A DNA stretch of 64,000 bases from Inquilinus sp. Marseille-Q2685. Lineage in GTDB: Bacteria; Pseudomonadota; Alphaproteobacteria; DSM-16000; Inquilinaceae. This document shows, piece by piece, positions 16,662 through 25,463 of this stretch. Where the stretch lies: positions 62,001 to 126,000 of the forward strand of contig NZ_CAKAKL010000004.1 in NCBI RefSeq assembly GCF_916619195.1, in the 5' to 3' direction. The position numbers and the translations under genes are program-made. Positions within the stretch are counted from its first letter, which is position 1; each line of letters starts with the position of its first letter. The notes beneath the pieces were generated by a model. It did no database searches, was not told where the DNA came from, and saw only the letters and a list, made by a program, of their open reading frames with translations.

Positions 16662-17765
16662 TCATGGGTCGGTCAAGTCGATGGTGGCGATGAGGTGGCT
16701 GGCGAAGAAGAGGCCGAAGCGGCCGTCGGTGGTCTGTGGCCGAATGGCGACGCGTTCGCCGCGGAAGGCCTGGGGGACCTTCCAGAGCCGGCCGCGGAAG
16801 CTGACATAGGCTTTGGTGGTGCCGACGGTGCGGACGAGATCGAGGCTGTCGTACTCGACCTCGGGCAGGCGGCTGGGCATGGCGCGGGGGCTGGAGCGGT
16901 AGCGGCTGCCGGGGACCTGCTGCTGGAGCGCCTGGTGCGGGCGCTGCCAGTTGTAGAGCTCGCGCCAGCGGTCGAAGGCGCGCTGGGCGGCGGCGAGGTC
17001 GGGGAAGGGCTCGAGGGCGAAGACCTCGGCCGCGAGGGTGCGGTGGAAGCGCTCGATCTTGCCGCGGCTCTGGGGATGATAGGGTCGGCTGTACAGGACC
17101 CGGATGCCGAGCTTGAGGAACCAGACCGAAAGCCGGGTCCAGCGCTCGCCCGAGGCGTCGCCCCAGGGGGCGCCGTTGTCGATGAAGATGGCCTCGGGCA
17201 GGCCGTGTCGCCGGAAGGTCGCCGTGAGCCGGTCCTGCACGGTCTGGCTCTTCTGATCGGCACAGGCCTGCAGACAAGGCGAGAAGCGGGAGTGGTCGTC
17301 GAGCACGGTCAAGGGATGGCACCGGCCGCCCCGGACGAGCGGCTCCCAGCCTTTGAAGTCCATCTGCCACAGCCGGTTCGGCGCCGCCGCCTCGAAACGC
17401 CGATAGGGCTGGGTCGCCTCGGCTGCCACCGGATCGATCCGGCCGTGCCGGACCAGGATCGCGTGCACGGTCGAGGCCGCCGGCGGTGCGATCCCGTCCC
17501 AGGCCAGGCGGCGGACGATCTTGCGGGCGCCCCACGCCGGATGCGCATCCCGCACCGCCAGCACTGCCGTCTCCAGCTCTGCCGTGCTGCGGCCGGGGCT
17601 CACATGTGGCCGGCGCGAGCGGTCCGCCAGCTCGGCATCGCCGGCCTGCCACCGCGCCAGCCATTTGTAGCCCACATCCGGGCTGATCCCGAACCGGCGG
17701 CACAGCTCCCGACGGTTCGCCCCCTCCTGCTCCGCCAGCCGGACAAATTCCCGACGCTGCTCCAT
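16662..17765 (-). CDS. IS481-family DDE transposase
   Basis: Transposase with an N-terminal helix-turn-helix (RRELCRRFGISPDVGYKWLA) and a retroviral-type integrase core. The three acidic residues are in LWQMDFKGW, FIDNGAPWG and GKIERFHRTL; LYNWQRPHQAL follows the last. ATG 17765 (MEQRREFVRLAEQEG) is the likely start; an in-frame ATG at 17816 would add 17 residues close to the right end. The frame is uninterrupted, so the element may be active. Confidence 0.9.
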   Translation of the reverse strand: MEQRREFVRLAEQEGANRRELCRRFGISPDVGYKWLARWQAGDAELADRSRRPHVSPGRSTAELETAVLAVRDAHPAWGARKIVRRLAWDGIAPPAASTVHAILVRHGRIDPVAAEATQPYRRFEAAAPNRLWQMDFKGWEPLVRGGRCHPLTVLDDHSRFSPCLQACADQKSQTVQDRLTATFRRHGLPEAIFIDNGAPWGDASGERWTRLSVWFLKLGIRVLYSRPYHPQSRGKIERFHRTLAAEVFALEPFPDLAAAQRAFDRWRELYNWQRPHQALQQQVPGSRYRSSPRAMPSRLPEVEYDSLDLVRTVGTTKAYVSFRGRLWKVPQAFRGERVAIRPQTTDGRFGLFFASHLIATIDLTDP

Positions 17766-17856
17766 GACCGACACCTCCCGCCACGCCATGGCCGCCTCCC
17801 AAGACGCCGATGCCATGGCTCAATGTGTCAGTCATCTCCCAGAACACCCGTCTGGG

Positions 17857-17874
17857 ATCTCCCCGGGCCATACA
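17857..17874. repeat. Right terminal inverted repeat of the IS
   Basis: ATCTCCCCGGGCCATACA, the exact reverse complement of the left end at 16611-16628. Followed immediately by the TCAAG target duplication and the right half (CCCGGCAAT) of the disrupted REP-like palindrome. Confidence 0.9.
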
Positions 17875-17908
17875 TCAAGCCCGGCAATGACAGCTGGAGG
17901 GATCGCGT

Positions 17909-18535
17909 CTACCCGGTGTCCGGAGGCTTGCGCCGGGCGGGGGCGGCCGAGCGGGGCTTGGGCGGATCCGCGGCGTCCTCGCCGTCCTGCGGCGGCAGGA
18001 AGCCGAGCTCCTCCATCGCCTCGTCGGCCATCTCCAGCCACTGCTCCACCCGCACCGGGTAGCCCCAGCGCCGGCACAACGCCGCCACCGCCACCTCCGG
18101 CCGGCTGGCCTCGATCAGCTCCACCACCTCCGGCCGCTCCAGCCGCTCATGCATCTCGGCTTCACGGCGGTCCGCCCCCTCGCCGCCCTCGGACACCTCA
18201 TAGGCCGCCGCCATCATCGCCAGCTGCACCCGCAGCCCGTGCCAGTCCTCCTGCGCCGCCTCACGCTGCGCCGCCGCCTTGCGCTTCTCCTCCGCCTGCC
18301 GCGACAGCTTGTCCTTCAGCAGCAGGGTCAGACGCACGGCGCGGGCGGCGACGGCGAATCTCTGGCCATAGTCGACGCCGGGTTGCGGCGCCTCCACCGC
18401 TTCCGTGCGGGTGGCCTCGATGATCTCCATATGGACCTCCGCCGCCCGGGCGAGCATGCGCAGATGCCGGGCCGCCCGCTCCTCCTGAAGAGCGGGCGCG
18501 GCCTCCGATGCCTGATCGGTCTGCGTCGCGTCCAT
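17909..18535 (-). CDS. Hypothetical protein, helical
   Basis: I do not recognise a family. From ATG 18535 it encodes 208 aa. Residues about 15-110 are Ala/Glu/Arg-rich and likely helical (RHLRMLARAAEVHMEIIEA, LLLKDKLSRQAEEKRKAA). A middle part contains REAEMHERLERPEVVELIEA and AALCRRWGYPVRVEQWLEMA. The tail is Pro/Arg-rich, so disorder is likely. The composition suggests a cytoplasmic protein, perhaps DNA-associated. In-frame ATGs at 18547 and 18553 are alternatives; no strong ribosome site marks any of them. It lies 33 bp downstream of the FixJ-like gene on the same strand, with the IS beyond its 3' end. Confidence 0.6.
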   Translation of the reverse strand: MDATQTDQASEAAPALQEERAARHLRMLARAAEVHMEIIEATRTEAVEAPQPGVDYGQRFAVAARAVRLTLLLKDKLSRQAEEKRKAAAQREAAQEDWHGLRVQLAMMAAAYEVSEGGEGADRREAEMHERLERPEVVELIEASRPEVAVAALCRRWGYPVRVEQWLEMADEAMEELGFLPPQDGEDAADPPKPRSAAPARRKPPDTG

Positions 18536-18568
18536 GGAACATAGCATGAACACAGATAACCGATAATA

Positions 18569-19198
18569 CTACTGCGACTGCTCGTCCAGCACGCCGGCGA
18601 TGCGGACGAGGTCGGCGACCGACCGCGCCGCCATCTTCCGCATCACCTGGCCGCGGTGGATCTTGATCGTGATCTCGGCGACCCCGAGCTGCGCCGCGAT
18701 CTCCTTGTTCATCAGCCCGTCCACGACCAGGGTCATGATCTGCCGCTCGCGCGGGGTCAGGGTCTCGTACCGTCCCACGACCTCCGCCATGCGCTGCGCC
18801 GCCGCCCGCCGGTCGCGGTCGCGCTCGATCGCCGCGGCGACGGCGTCGAGCATGTCCTGGTCCCGGAACGGCTTGGCCAGGAAGTCGACCGCCCCGGCCT
18901 TCATCGCCCGCACGCTCATCGGGATGTCGCCGTGGCCGGTCATGAACACCACCGGAATCCGGCAGCCGGCCCGGACCAGCTGCGCCTGGACGTCGAGGCC
19001 GCTGGCCATCTGCAGCCGGACGTCCAGCACCAGGCACCCGGCCGACGGCGCCAGGCCGCTGTCCAGGAATTCCTCCGGCGACGCGAAGCAGGCGACGCGG
19101 AAGCCGACCGAACGCAGCAGGCTGTCCAGCGCGGTGCGGACCGCGGCCTCGTCGTCCACCACCAGCACCAGCGGCGCTTCGGCCGCCATGCCGGTCAT
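18569..19198 (-). CDS. FixJ/NarL-type response regulator
   Basis: 209 aa. The receiver domain has D15/D16, phosphoacceptor D59 (CLVLDVRL) and Lys in FLAKPFRDQD, with the FixJ-typical FMTGHGDIPMSVRAMKAGA. The C-terminal LuxR-type helix-turn-helix is LTPRERQIMTLVVDGLMNKE and then GVAEITIKIHRGQVMRKM. Its start overlaps the kinase stop (ATGA), making it the fourth gene of the efflux operon. It probably activates that operon in response to the cognate kinase. Confidence 0.93.
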   Translation of the reverse strand: MTGMAAEAPLVLVVDDEAAVRTALDSLLRSVGFRVACFASPEEFLDSGLAPSAGCLVLDVRLQMASGLDVQAQLVRAGCRIPVVFMTGHGDIPMSVRAMKAGAVDFLAKPFRDQDMLDAVAAAIERDRDRRAAAQRMAEVVGRYETLTPRERQIMTLVVDGLMNKEIAAQLGVAEITIKIHRGQVMRKMAARSVADLVRIAGVLDEQSQ

Positions 19199-20358
19199 GC
19201 CGTCCTCCCGGCCGCCGGCAGGGCGACATGGAAGGTCAGCCCGGCATCGGCGTTGCGCGAGGCCCAGATCCGCCCGCCATGGGCTTCGACGATCGAGCGG
19301 CAGATCGACAGGCCGAGGCCCATGCCGCCGGGCTTGGTGGTGTGGAACGGGGTGAACAGGCGCGCCATCTCCTCCGGCCCCAGCCCGATGCCGCTGTCCG
19401 CGACCAGGATCAGCACCTCCCCCGCCGGGCCGACGCCGGTCTCGATCGCGAGCTCGCGGCGGGGGGCCGCCTCCATCGCCTGGACGGCGTTGACCACGAG
19501 GTTGATCAGCACCTGCTGCAGCTGGATGCGGTCGGCCGACACCGGCGGCAGGCCGGGAGCCAGCCGCGTGTGCAGAGTCACGCGGTGATCGGCGATCTCG
19601 CGGCGCGTCAGTTCGACGACCTCGCCGATCGCGGCGCCGAGATCGACCGCCGCGGGCTCCGGCGGCGCCTTCCGGGTCAGGTCGCGCAGCCGCTGCACCA
19701 CATGATCAGCGCGGACCGCCTGGCCGGCGATCCGGCCGGCGCAGGCCCGCGCCTCGTCCAGTGCCGGCACCGGCCGATCGAGCCAGCGCAGGCAGGCCTG
19801 GGCATCGGTGACGATCGCGGCCAGCGGCTGCTTCACCTCATGCGCGATCGACGCCGTCAGCTCGCCCAGCGTGACCACGCGGGAGACATGCGCCAGCTCG
19901 GCCCGAGCCTCGGCCAGGGCCCGTTCGGCGAGGGCACGCTCGATGATGATGCCGCTCCACCGCCGCTCGTTGTCACGCAGCACCGCCATCGCCGTCTGGC
20001 TGCGATGGGCCAGCGCCGTGGCGATGCCGATCGCCGACAGGCTGACGACGCCGCGCAGCAGATGCGCCTCGAAGCCGGTGTGCCGCAGCCCGACGAGAAA
20101 GCCGATCACCGTCAGCCCGCCGCAGCCGAACGCGGTGAGCAGCACGCCGCGCCGGTCGAGAAAGCCGACCGACATCAGGATCACGATGGCGTACAGCACA
20201 GCCACCGCGATCTTCATCGGGCTGAAGGTGTCGAACAGGAAGATGGCAAGCGCCAGCGCCGCGGTCAGCAGCGGCAGCACCCAGCCCGGGCCGGGCCAGG
20301 TGGTTAAGCCGGGCCGGAAACCGGCTTCGGCGGCCGGAGCAGCGGTCACCTTCGTCAC
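19195..20358 (-). CDS. FixL/DctB-like sensor histidine kinase
   Basis: 387 aa. About four hydrophobic segments in residues 25-117 form a membrane sensor without a large periplasmic domain. A short coiled coil follows, then the H-box SIAHEVKQPLAAIVTDAQAC with His173, the N-box LINLVVNAVQAME, the G1 box ADSGIGL and the G2 box GGMGLGLSICRSIVEAHGG. The start overlaps the RND pump stop by 4 bp and its own stop overlaps the regulator, so it is cotranslated with both. It likely senses a membrane-acting compound that the pump removes. Confidence 0.92.
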   Translation of the reverse strand: MTKVTAAPAAEAGFRPGLTTWPGPGWVLPLLTAALALAIFLFDTFSPMKIAVAVLYAIVILMSVGFLDRRGVLLTAFGCGGLTVIGFLVGLRHTGFEAHLLRGVVSLSAIGIATALAHRSQTAMAVLRDNERRWSGIIIERALAERALAEARAELAHVSRVVTLGELTASIAHEVKQPLAAIVTDAQACLRWLDRPVPALDEARACAGRIAGQAVRADHVVQRLRDLTRKAPPEPAAVDLGAAIGEVVELTRREIADHRVTLHTRLAPGLPPVSADRIQLQQVLINLVVNAVQAMEAAPRRELAIETGVGPAGEVLILVADSGIGLGPEEMARLFTPFHTTKPGGMGLGLSICRSIVEAHGGRIWASRNADAGLTFHVALPAAGRTA

Positions 20359-23300
20359 TCTCCCGCCGAAGGCGCGCCCTCGGCGGCCAGGTGCGGCGGC
20401 ATCGCAGTGTCCTGCCGGCGGCGGCCGGCCAGCCAGACCCGCAGCCTGTCGAGATACAGATAGACCACCGGGGTCGTGTACAGGGTCAGCGCCTGGCTGA
20501 GGATCAGGCCGCCGACCATGGCGTAGCCCAGCGGCTGCCGCAGCTCCGACCCCGTGCCGGAGCCGAGCATCAGCGGCAGGCCGCCCAGGAGCGCCGCCAT
20601 CGTCGTCATCATGATCGGCCGGAAGCGCAGCAGGCAGGCCTGGCGGATCGCCTCGAACGGCGTCAGGCCCTGGTCGCGCTCGGCCTGGATGGCGAAGTCG
20701 ACCATCATGATGCCGTTCTTCTTGACGATGCCGATCAGGAGGATGACGCCGATCAGCGCGATGACGCTGAAGTCGAAGCCGAACAGCATCAGCATGACCA
20801 GGGCGCCGGCGCCGGCCGAGGGCAGGGTCGACAGGATCGTCAGCGGGTGGATGTAGCTCTCATACAGCACGCCGAGGATGATGTAGATGACGATCAGGGC
20901 GGCGGCGACCAGATAGGGCTCGCTGGCCAGCGAGGACTGGAAGGCCTGGGCGTTGCCCTGGAAGGCGCCGGTCAGCGAGGCCGGCACGCCCAGCTCCTGC
21001 TCGGCCTGCTGGATCGCATTCACCGCGTCGCCCAGCGCCACGCCCGGCGCCAGGTTGAAGCTGAGCGTCACCGCCGGGAACTGGCCCTGGTGGTTGATCG
21101 ACAGGAAGGCCGTCGGCCGCGTGGTCCAGTGCGCCAGGGCGCTGATCGGCACCTGCTCGCCGGTCAGCGGCGACTTGATGTAGATCCGGTCGATCGCCGA
21201 GGGCTTGTCCTGCAGCTGCGGCAGCACCTCCATCACCACATGGTAGCTGTTCACCTGGGTGAAGTACTGCGCCACCTGACGCTGGCCGAAGGCGTCGTAG
21301 AGCGTGTCGTCGATCAGCTGCGGCTGGATGCCGTAGCGGGCGGCGGCGTCGCGGTCGATGTCGAGCGTCAGGGTGGTGCCGCCGGTCTGCTGGTCGGTGG
21401 CGACGTCGCGCAGCTGCGGCAGCGTCCTCAGCTTGTCGTAGATCCTGGGCGCCCACTGGTTCAGCTCGTCGATATTCGCGTCCTGCAGCGTGTACTGGTA
21501 CAGGGTGCGGGACGTCCGGCCGCCGATGTTGATGTCCTGCGCCGGCTGCAGGAACAGGGCCGCGCCTTCGACCTTGGCCAGCTGCGGCCGCAGCCGGTCG
21601 ATGATCTGGCTGGCCGAGGCCTCGCGCTGGTCGCGCGGCTTCAGGGTGATGAACAGGCGGCCGTTGTTCAGCGTCTGGCCGCCGCTGGAGCCGAGCGCCA
21701 TGCCGACGGTGTCGACATCCGGGTCGGCGGCGACGATCTGCCCGAGCTCGACCTGCTTGCGGCTCATCTCGGCGAAGGAGATGTCCTGCGCCGCCTCCGA
21801 GGTGCCGAGGATCAGGCCGGTGTCTTGCTGCGGGAAGAAGCCCTTGGGGATGATGACGAAGAGGTAGCCGGTGGCGGCGATGGTCGCGAGGAAGACCAGC
21901 AGCGTGATGCGGCTGTGCCTCAGCGCGGCATCGAGCGACCGGCGGTAGCCCGCCAGCATCAGGTCGAAGCCGCGCTCAGACAGCCGGTAGAGGCGCCCGT
22001 GCCTGCCGGTGTCGTGCTTCATGAACTTCGAGCACATCACCGGGGTCAGGGTCAGCGACACGACGGCCGAGACCAGGATGGTCATGGTCACGGTGACGGC
22101 GAATTCGCGGAACACCCGGCCGACGATGCCGCCCATCAGCAGCAGCGGGATGAAGACGGCGACCAGCGACAGGCTGATCGAGAAGATGGTGAAGCCGATC
22201 TCGCCCGCGCCCTTCAGCGCCGCCTGCACCGGCGACAGCCCCTCCTCGATATGGCGGTGGATGTTCTCCAGCATGACGATGGCGTCGTCGACGACGAAGC
22301 CGACGGCGATGCTGAGGCCCATCAGCGAGAGGTTATCGAGGCTGTAGCCGAAGGCGTACATCAGCGCCAGGGTGCCGACCAGCGCCAGCGGCACGGTCAC
22401 GCTGGGGATCGCCGTGGCCCAGAAGTTGCGCAGGAACACGAAGATCACCATCACCACCAGGCAGATGGTCAGGAGCAGCGTGAACTGCACGTCGGCGACC
22501 GAGGCGCGGATGGTGGTGGTGCGGTCGCTGAGGATGTCGACCTTGACCGCCGGCGGGATGGCCGCCTGCAGCTGCGGCAGCAGCGACTTGACGTGGTCGA
22601 CCACGTCGATGACGTTGGCGCCCGGCTGCTTGAACACGATCAGCAGCACCGCGCGCTGGCCGCCGGACCAGGCCGCGAGCTTGGTGTTCTCCGGCCCCTC
22701 CACCGCCTGGCCGATGTCGCGGATGCGCACCGGCGCGCCGTTCCTGTAGGCGATGATGACGTCGTTCCAGGGGTCGGCCTTCAGCTCCTGGTCGTTGTCG
22801 TAGATGGTGAAGGTGCGCGTCGCCCCGTCGATGCTGCCCTTCGGGCTGTCGGCGGTGGCGTCGGCGATGACGCCGCGCACGTCCTCGAGGCCGATGCCCA
22901 GCGCCGCCAGCTTCTGCGGGTCGACCTGCACCCGCACCGCCGGCTTCTGCTGGCCGCCGATGCTGACCTGGGCCACGCCCGGCACCTGGCTGATGTTCTG
23001 GCTCAGCACGTTCTCGGCATAATCGTCGACCGTGGTCAGCAGCAGCGTGTCGGAATGGACGGCGAAGACCAGGATCGGCGAGTCGGCGGGGTTGACCTTG
23101 CGGTAGGTCGGCGGCGAGGGCAGGGTCTTCGGCAGCTGCCCGCCGGCGGCGTTGATCGCGGTCTGCACGTCGCCGGCCGCGGCGTCGATGTTGCGGTCGA
23201 GGTCGAACTGCAGGGTGATCGAGCTGTTGCCCAGCGTGCTGCTGGAGGTCATCTGCGACACGCCGGGGATCTCGGCGAATTGCCGCTCCAGCGGTGCCGT

Positions 23301-23489
23301 CACCGACGAGGCCATGGTGGTGGGGTCGGCGCCGGGCAGCTGGGCCGAGACCTGGATGGTCGGGAAGTCGACCTGCGGCAGCGGCGCGACCGGCAGCAGC
23401 GGATAGGCGACGAGGCCGACCAGCAGCACCCCCGCCATGATCAGCGAGGTGGCGATCGGCTTGCGGATGAAGGGTGCCGAGATGCTCAT
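20355..23489 (-). CDS. RND multidrug efflux pump (MdtB/MdtC-like)
   Basis: Inner-membrane HAE1-type RND transporter of 1044 aa, the full family length. It begins MSISAPFIRKPIATSLIMAG at ATG 23489 and contains the pore and docking domains and twelve membrane segments. The proton-relay helix has GFVVDDAIVMLENIHRH with paired Asp. It uses proton import to expel drugs through a periplasmic adaptor and an outer-membrane channel. It starts 2 bp after the adaptor stop codon. Only one pump gene is present, unlike the mdtB-mdtC pair, and there is no outer-membrane TolC-like gene nearby. Confidence 0.94.
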   Translation of the reverse strand: MSISAPFIRKPIATSLIMAGVLLVGLVAYPLLPVAPLPQVDFPTIQVSAQLPGADPTTMASSVTAPLERQFAEIPGVSQMTSSSTLGNSSITLQFDLDRNIDAAAGDVQTAINAAGGQLPKTLPSPPTYRKVNPADSPILVFAVHSDTLLLTTVDDYAENVLSQNISQVPGVAQVSIGGQQKPAVRVQVDPQKLAALGIGLEDVRGVIADATADSPKGSIDGATRTFTIYDNDQELKADPWNDVIIAYRNGAPVRIRDIGQAVEGPENTKLAAWSGGQRAVLLIVFKQPGANVIDVVDHVKSLLPQLQAAIPPAVKVDILSDRTTTIRASVADVQFTLLLTICLVVMVIFVFLRNFWATAIPSVTVPLALVGTLALMYAFGYSLDNLSLMGLSIAVGFVVDDAIVMLENIHRHIEEGLSPVQAALKGAGEIGFTIFSISLSLVAVFIPLLLMGGIVGRVFREFAVTVTMTILVSAVVSLTLTPVMCSKFMKHDTGRHGRLYRLSERGFDLMLAGYRRSLDAALRHSRITLLVFLATIAATGYLFVIIPKGFFPQQDTGLILGTSEAAQDISFAEMSRKQVELGQIVAADPDVDTVGMALGSSGGQTLNNGRLFITLKPRDQREASASQIIDRLRPQLAKVEGAALFLQPAQDINIGGRTSRTLYQYTLQDANIDELNQWAPRIYDKLRTLPQLRDVATDQQTGGTTLTLDIDRDAAARYGIQPQLIDDTLYDAFGQRQVAQYFTQVNSYHVVMEVLPQLQDKPSAIDRIYIKSPLTGEQVPISALAHWTTRPTAFLSINHQGQFPAVTLSFNLAPGVALGDAVNAIQQAEQELGVPASLTGAFQGNAQAFQSSLASEPYLVAAALIVIYIILGVLYESYIHPLTILSTLPSAGAGALVMLMLFGFDFSVIALIGVILLIGIVKKNGIMMVDFAIQAERDQGLTPFEAIRQACLLRFRPIMMTTMAALLGGLPLMLGSGTGSELRQPLGYAMVGGLILSQALTLYTTPVVYLYLDRLRVWLAGRRRQDTAMPPHLAAEGAPSAGE

Positions 23490-23491
23490 GA

Positions 23492-24652
23492 TCAGGCGCT
23501 CGGCTGGCTGGCGGCGGCATCGCGGGTCTGCACCCTTGTGCCCGGCTGCAGCCGGTACTGGCCGGCGGTGACGACGCTGGTGCCGGCGTCGAGGCCGGTC
23601 TCGACCACGGCCGCGCCGCCGGTGATCTGGCCGATGCCGACTGGCCGCAGCTCGACCGTGGCGTCCGGCTTCACGGCATAGACGTAGAGACCGTCGGGCC
23701 CGCGCTGGATCGCGGTGGAGGGCACGGTGACCACGTTCTGCTCGGTGCGCAGCAGCAGCCGGACATCGACGAACTGGCCGGGCCACAGCTGGTTGGACTT
23801 GTTCGGAAAGGTCGCCTTCAGCCGGATCGTGCCGCTGGCCTGGTCGATCTGGTTGTCGACCAGCTGCAGCGTGCCCTGGTCCAGCGGCTTGTCGTCGCCG
23901 CGGGTGTCGGCGAAGACCGTGAGCGGCCCCTTGGCCATCGCCGCCGAGATCTCCGGCAGGTCCTCCTCCGGCAAGGTGAAGATCACCGTGATCGGGTGCA
24001 GCTGGGTGATCACCACGAGGCCGCCGGTGTCGGTGGCGTGGACGATGTTGCCCTGGTCGACCAGCCGGATGCCGGTGCGGCCGTTCAGAGGCGAGGTGAT
24101 CGTGGTGTAGCTGAGCTGCGTCGCGGCGTTGTCGATCGCCGCCTGGTCGCCCTCGATCTGCGCCTGCAGCTGCGCGATCAGCGCCTTCTGGGTGTCGACG
24201 CTCTGCGCCGTCGCATACTGGTGCAGGTTCTCGAAGCGCGTCAGGTCGAGCTGGGCGTTGGCCAGCTGCGCCTCGTCCTTGGCCTTGGTCGCCTTGGCCT
24301 GGTCCAGCGCCGCCTGGAACGGCCGCGGGTCGATCTGCGCCAGGGTCTGGCCGGCGGTGACGTGCTGGCCTTCCTGGAAGGACACCGTCTGCAGCTGGCC
24401 GTCGACCCGGGACTTCACCGTCACCGTGTTCAGCGCCTGCACGGTGCCGAGCCCGGTGAGATAGACCGGCACGTCGCGGCGCTGCGCCGCCGCCGCCTCG
24501 ACCGGCACCGCCGGAGGCGCGGCGGACGCTTCGGGCGCGGCCGAGGCGGCGCTGCCGCGCAGCTCGCGCCCGACCAGAACGGCGGCGCAGACCAACACGA
24601 GGGCGATCGGGGTGCCGATCCGCAGCACCGTCCGGCGGGCGACAAGGGGCAT
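23492..24652 (-). CDS. RND periplasmic adaptor (membrane fusion protein, MdtA-like)
   Basis: 386 aa with an N-terminal membrane anchor (IALVLVCAAVLVG) and an Ala/Pro linker. The lipoyl-like halves are VKSRVDGQLQTVSFQEGQHV and SPLNGRTGIRLVDQGNIV. They flank an alpha-helical hairpin rich in Gln/Ala (ALDQAKATKAKDEAQLANAQ and onward). A beta-barrel (VIFTLPEEDL) and a membrane-proximal domain follow. It is the first gene of the four-gene efflux operon, and ATG 24652 follows a GGAGAGACGC stretch. Confidence 0.93.
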   Translation of the reverse strand: MPLVARRTVLRIGTPIALVLVCAAVLVGRELRGSAASAAPEASAAPPAVPVEAAAAQRRDVPVYLTGLGTVQALNTVTVKSRVDGQLQTVSFQEGQHVTAGQTLAQIDPRPFQAALDQAKATKAKDEAQLANAQLDLTRFENLHQYATAQSVDTQKALIAQLQAQIEGDQAAIDNAATQLSYTTITSPLNGRTGIRLVDQGNIVHATDTGGLVVITQLHPITVIFTLPEEDLPEISAAMAKGPLTVFADTRGDDKPLDQGTLQLVDNQIDQASGTIRLKATFPNKSNQLWPGQFVDVRLLLRTEQNVVTVPSTAIQRGPDGLYVYAVKPDATVELRPVGIGQITGGAAVVETGLDAGTSVVTAGQYRLQPGTRVQTRDAAASQPSA

Positions 24653-25165
24653 CTGCGTCTCTCCAGCGGGCAGGCAATCGAGAGAGGCGCGGGCGCCGCA
24701 GCCATGACGGCCGCGGCGCCCGCGATCGACGTCTCCTCCCGGTCTTCGGCTGGCCCGATGCGCTCCGCCCCGGCGGGCTGCCGGGACCGGGCGCGGACCG
24801 GCGCCGACGCCAGCGCGGCGCCGACACCTGCCTCCTTGGTGCTAAGCGAATGACGAAAGGTGACTTCGCCAAAGCTGGGAAGTCAATGGAGGAAGTTCAG
24901 CAGGAGACAGGATGACGCAGCGCTCTTTCTTCATGAATTCTTTGCAATATTAGCTCCGGATGATCGCTTTATTAAATTCCCGTAAGAAGAGCTGCACCCG
25001 CGCCGCCCCCACCCATATGCTGCAGTGCGGAATCGCTCGACGCCACGGCGATCGCGGCAAGCCCCGCGGCCCGGACGGCCCGCGTTCCGCTGCACTCTCG
25101 AAGACCACGCAACGCCGGGAGCCGCCCCGAGGGCCGCTGCCGGACCAGGTTGAAGAGGAACCATC
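24653..25165. other. Divergent intergenic region, efflux operon / His-rich gene
   Basis: 513 bp between divergent genes. About 24860-24990 is A/T richer than its surroundings and probably contains the efflux-operon promoter (minus). The part nearer 25165 should drive the His-rich gene. No convincing gene is seen; longer plus-strand frames are antisense shadows with no domain. Confidence 0.45.
24862..24884. promoter_or_regulatory. Dyad GACTTC-N11-GAAGTC, possible operator of the efflux operon
   Basis: Perfect 6-bp inverted repeat with an 11-base spacer, about 210 bp upstream of the adaptor start. A site for the FixJ-like regulator encoded in the operon is a reasonable guess from its position; no consensus is available to test it here. 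Confidence 0.35.
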
Positions 25166-25450
25166 ATGTCTCTGCTCAGGCATCCCCGCCCCGCGGGGGT
25201 CGCGGCCCTGCTCATGCTCGGACTCGCCGCCGGGCCCGCCTTCGCCCGCACCGGGCTGCAATCCGAGCCCTATCAGATCCCGCTGCAGACGGCGCAGGCG
25301 GATCCGGCCGACACCCAGAACGGCTCCGGCTCGACTTTCGACCATGGCGAGAACGGCGACGACCGGTCCGATCATCTGGGCCACGTCGGCCATGACCGTG
25401 GAGAGCACGACCATGGCGGGCACGACCATGGCGGAGGGCGAGGCCGATAA
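25166..25450 (+). CDS. Small secreted His/Asp/Gly-rich protein
   Basis: 94 aa. A Sec signal peptide is clear (Arg/His start, AGVAALLMLGLAAGPAFA, cleavage before RTG). The mature protein is short and polar and ends in a metal-ligand-like tail with repeats such as GHDRGEHDHGGHDHGGG. An AGAGGAA ribosome site precedes ATG 25166. I recognise no named family. Periplasmic metal binding is inferred from composition only. It is divergent from the RND efflux operon, so a role in metal or envelope stress is possible. A hairpin follows the stop. Confidence 0.7.
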   Translation: MSLLRHPRPAGVAALLMLGLAAGPAFARTGLQSEPYQIPLQTAQADPADTQNGSGSTFDHGENGDDRSDHLGHVGHDRGEHDHGGHDHGGGRGR

Positions 25451-25463
25451 CCGGACCATCGGC

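Larger units (their letters stand above)
16611..17874 (-). mobile_element. IS481-family insertion sequence
   Basis: 1264-bp element bounded by a perfect 18-bp terminal inverted repeat (TGTATGGCCCGGGGAGAT at 16611-16628 and its complement at 17857-17874), flanked by TCAAG direct repeats at 16606-16610 and 17875-17879. It carries one transposase gene. Similarity between the two ends continues imperfectly inwards (TGTTC then GGAGA-like blocks). Ends, size and single DDE gene fit IS481. It appears intact and its ends are undecayed, suggesting recent insertion. Confidence 0.92.

Noticed and set aside
16311-17888. Possible CRISPR-like repeat array
   Set aside because: Repeats are inverted pairs and IS ends, not direct repeats with regular spacers; no cas genes.
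20391-23681. Long plus-strand open frame opposite the RND pump
   Set aside because: His/Arg/Asp-rich antisense shadow of the pump gene.
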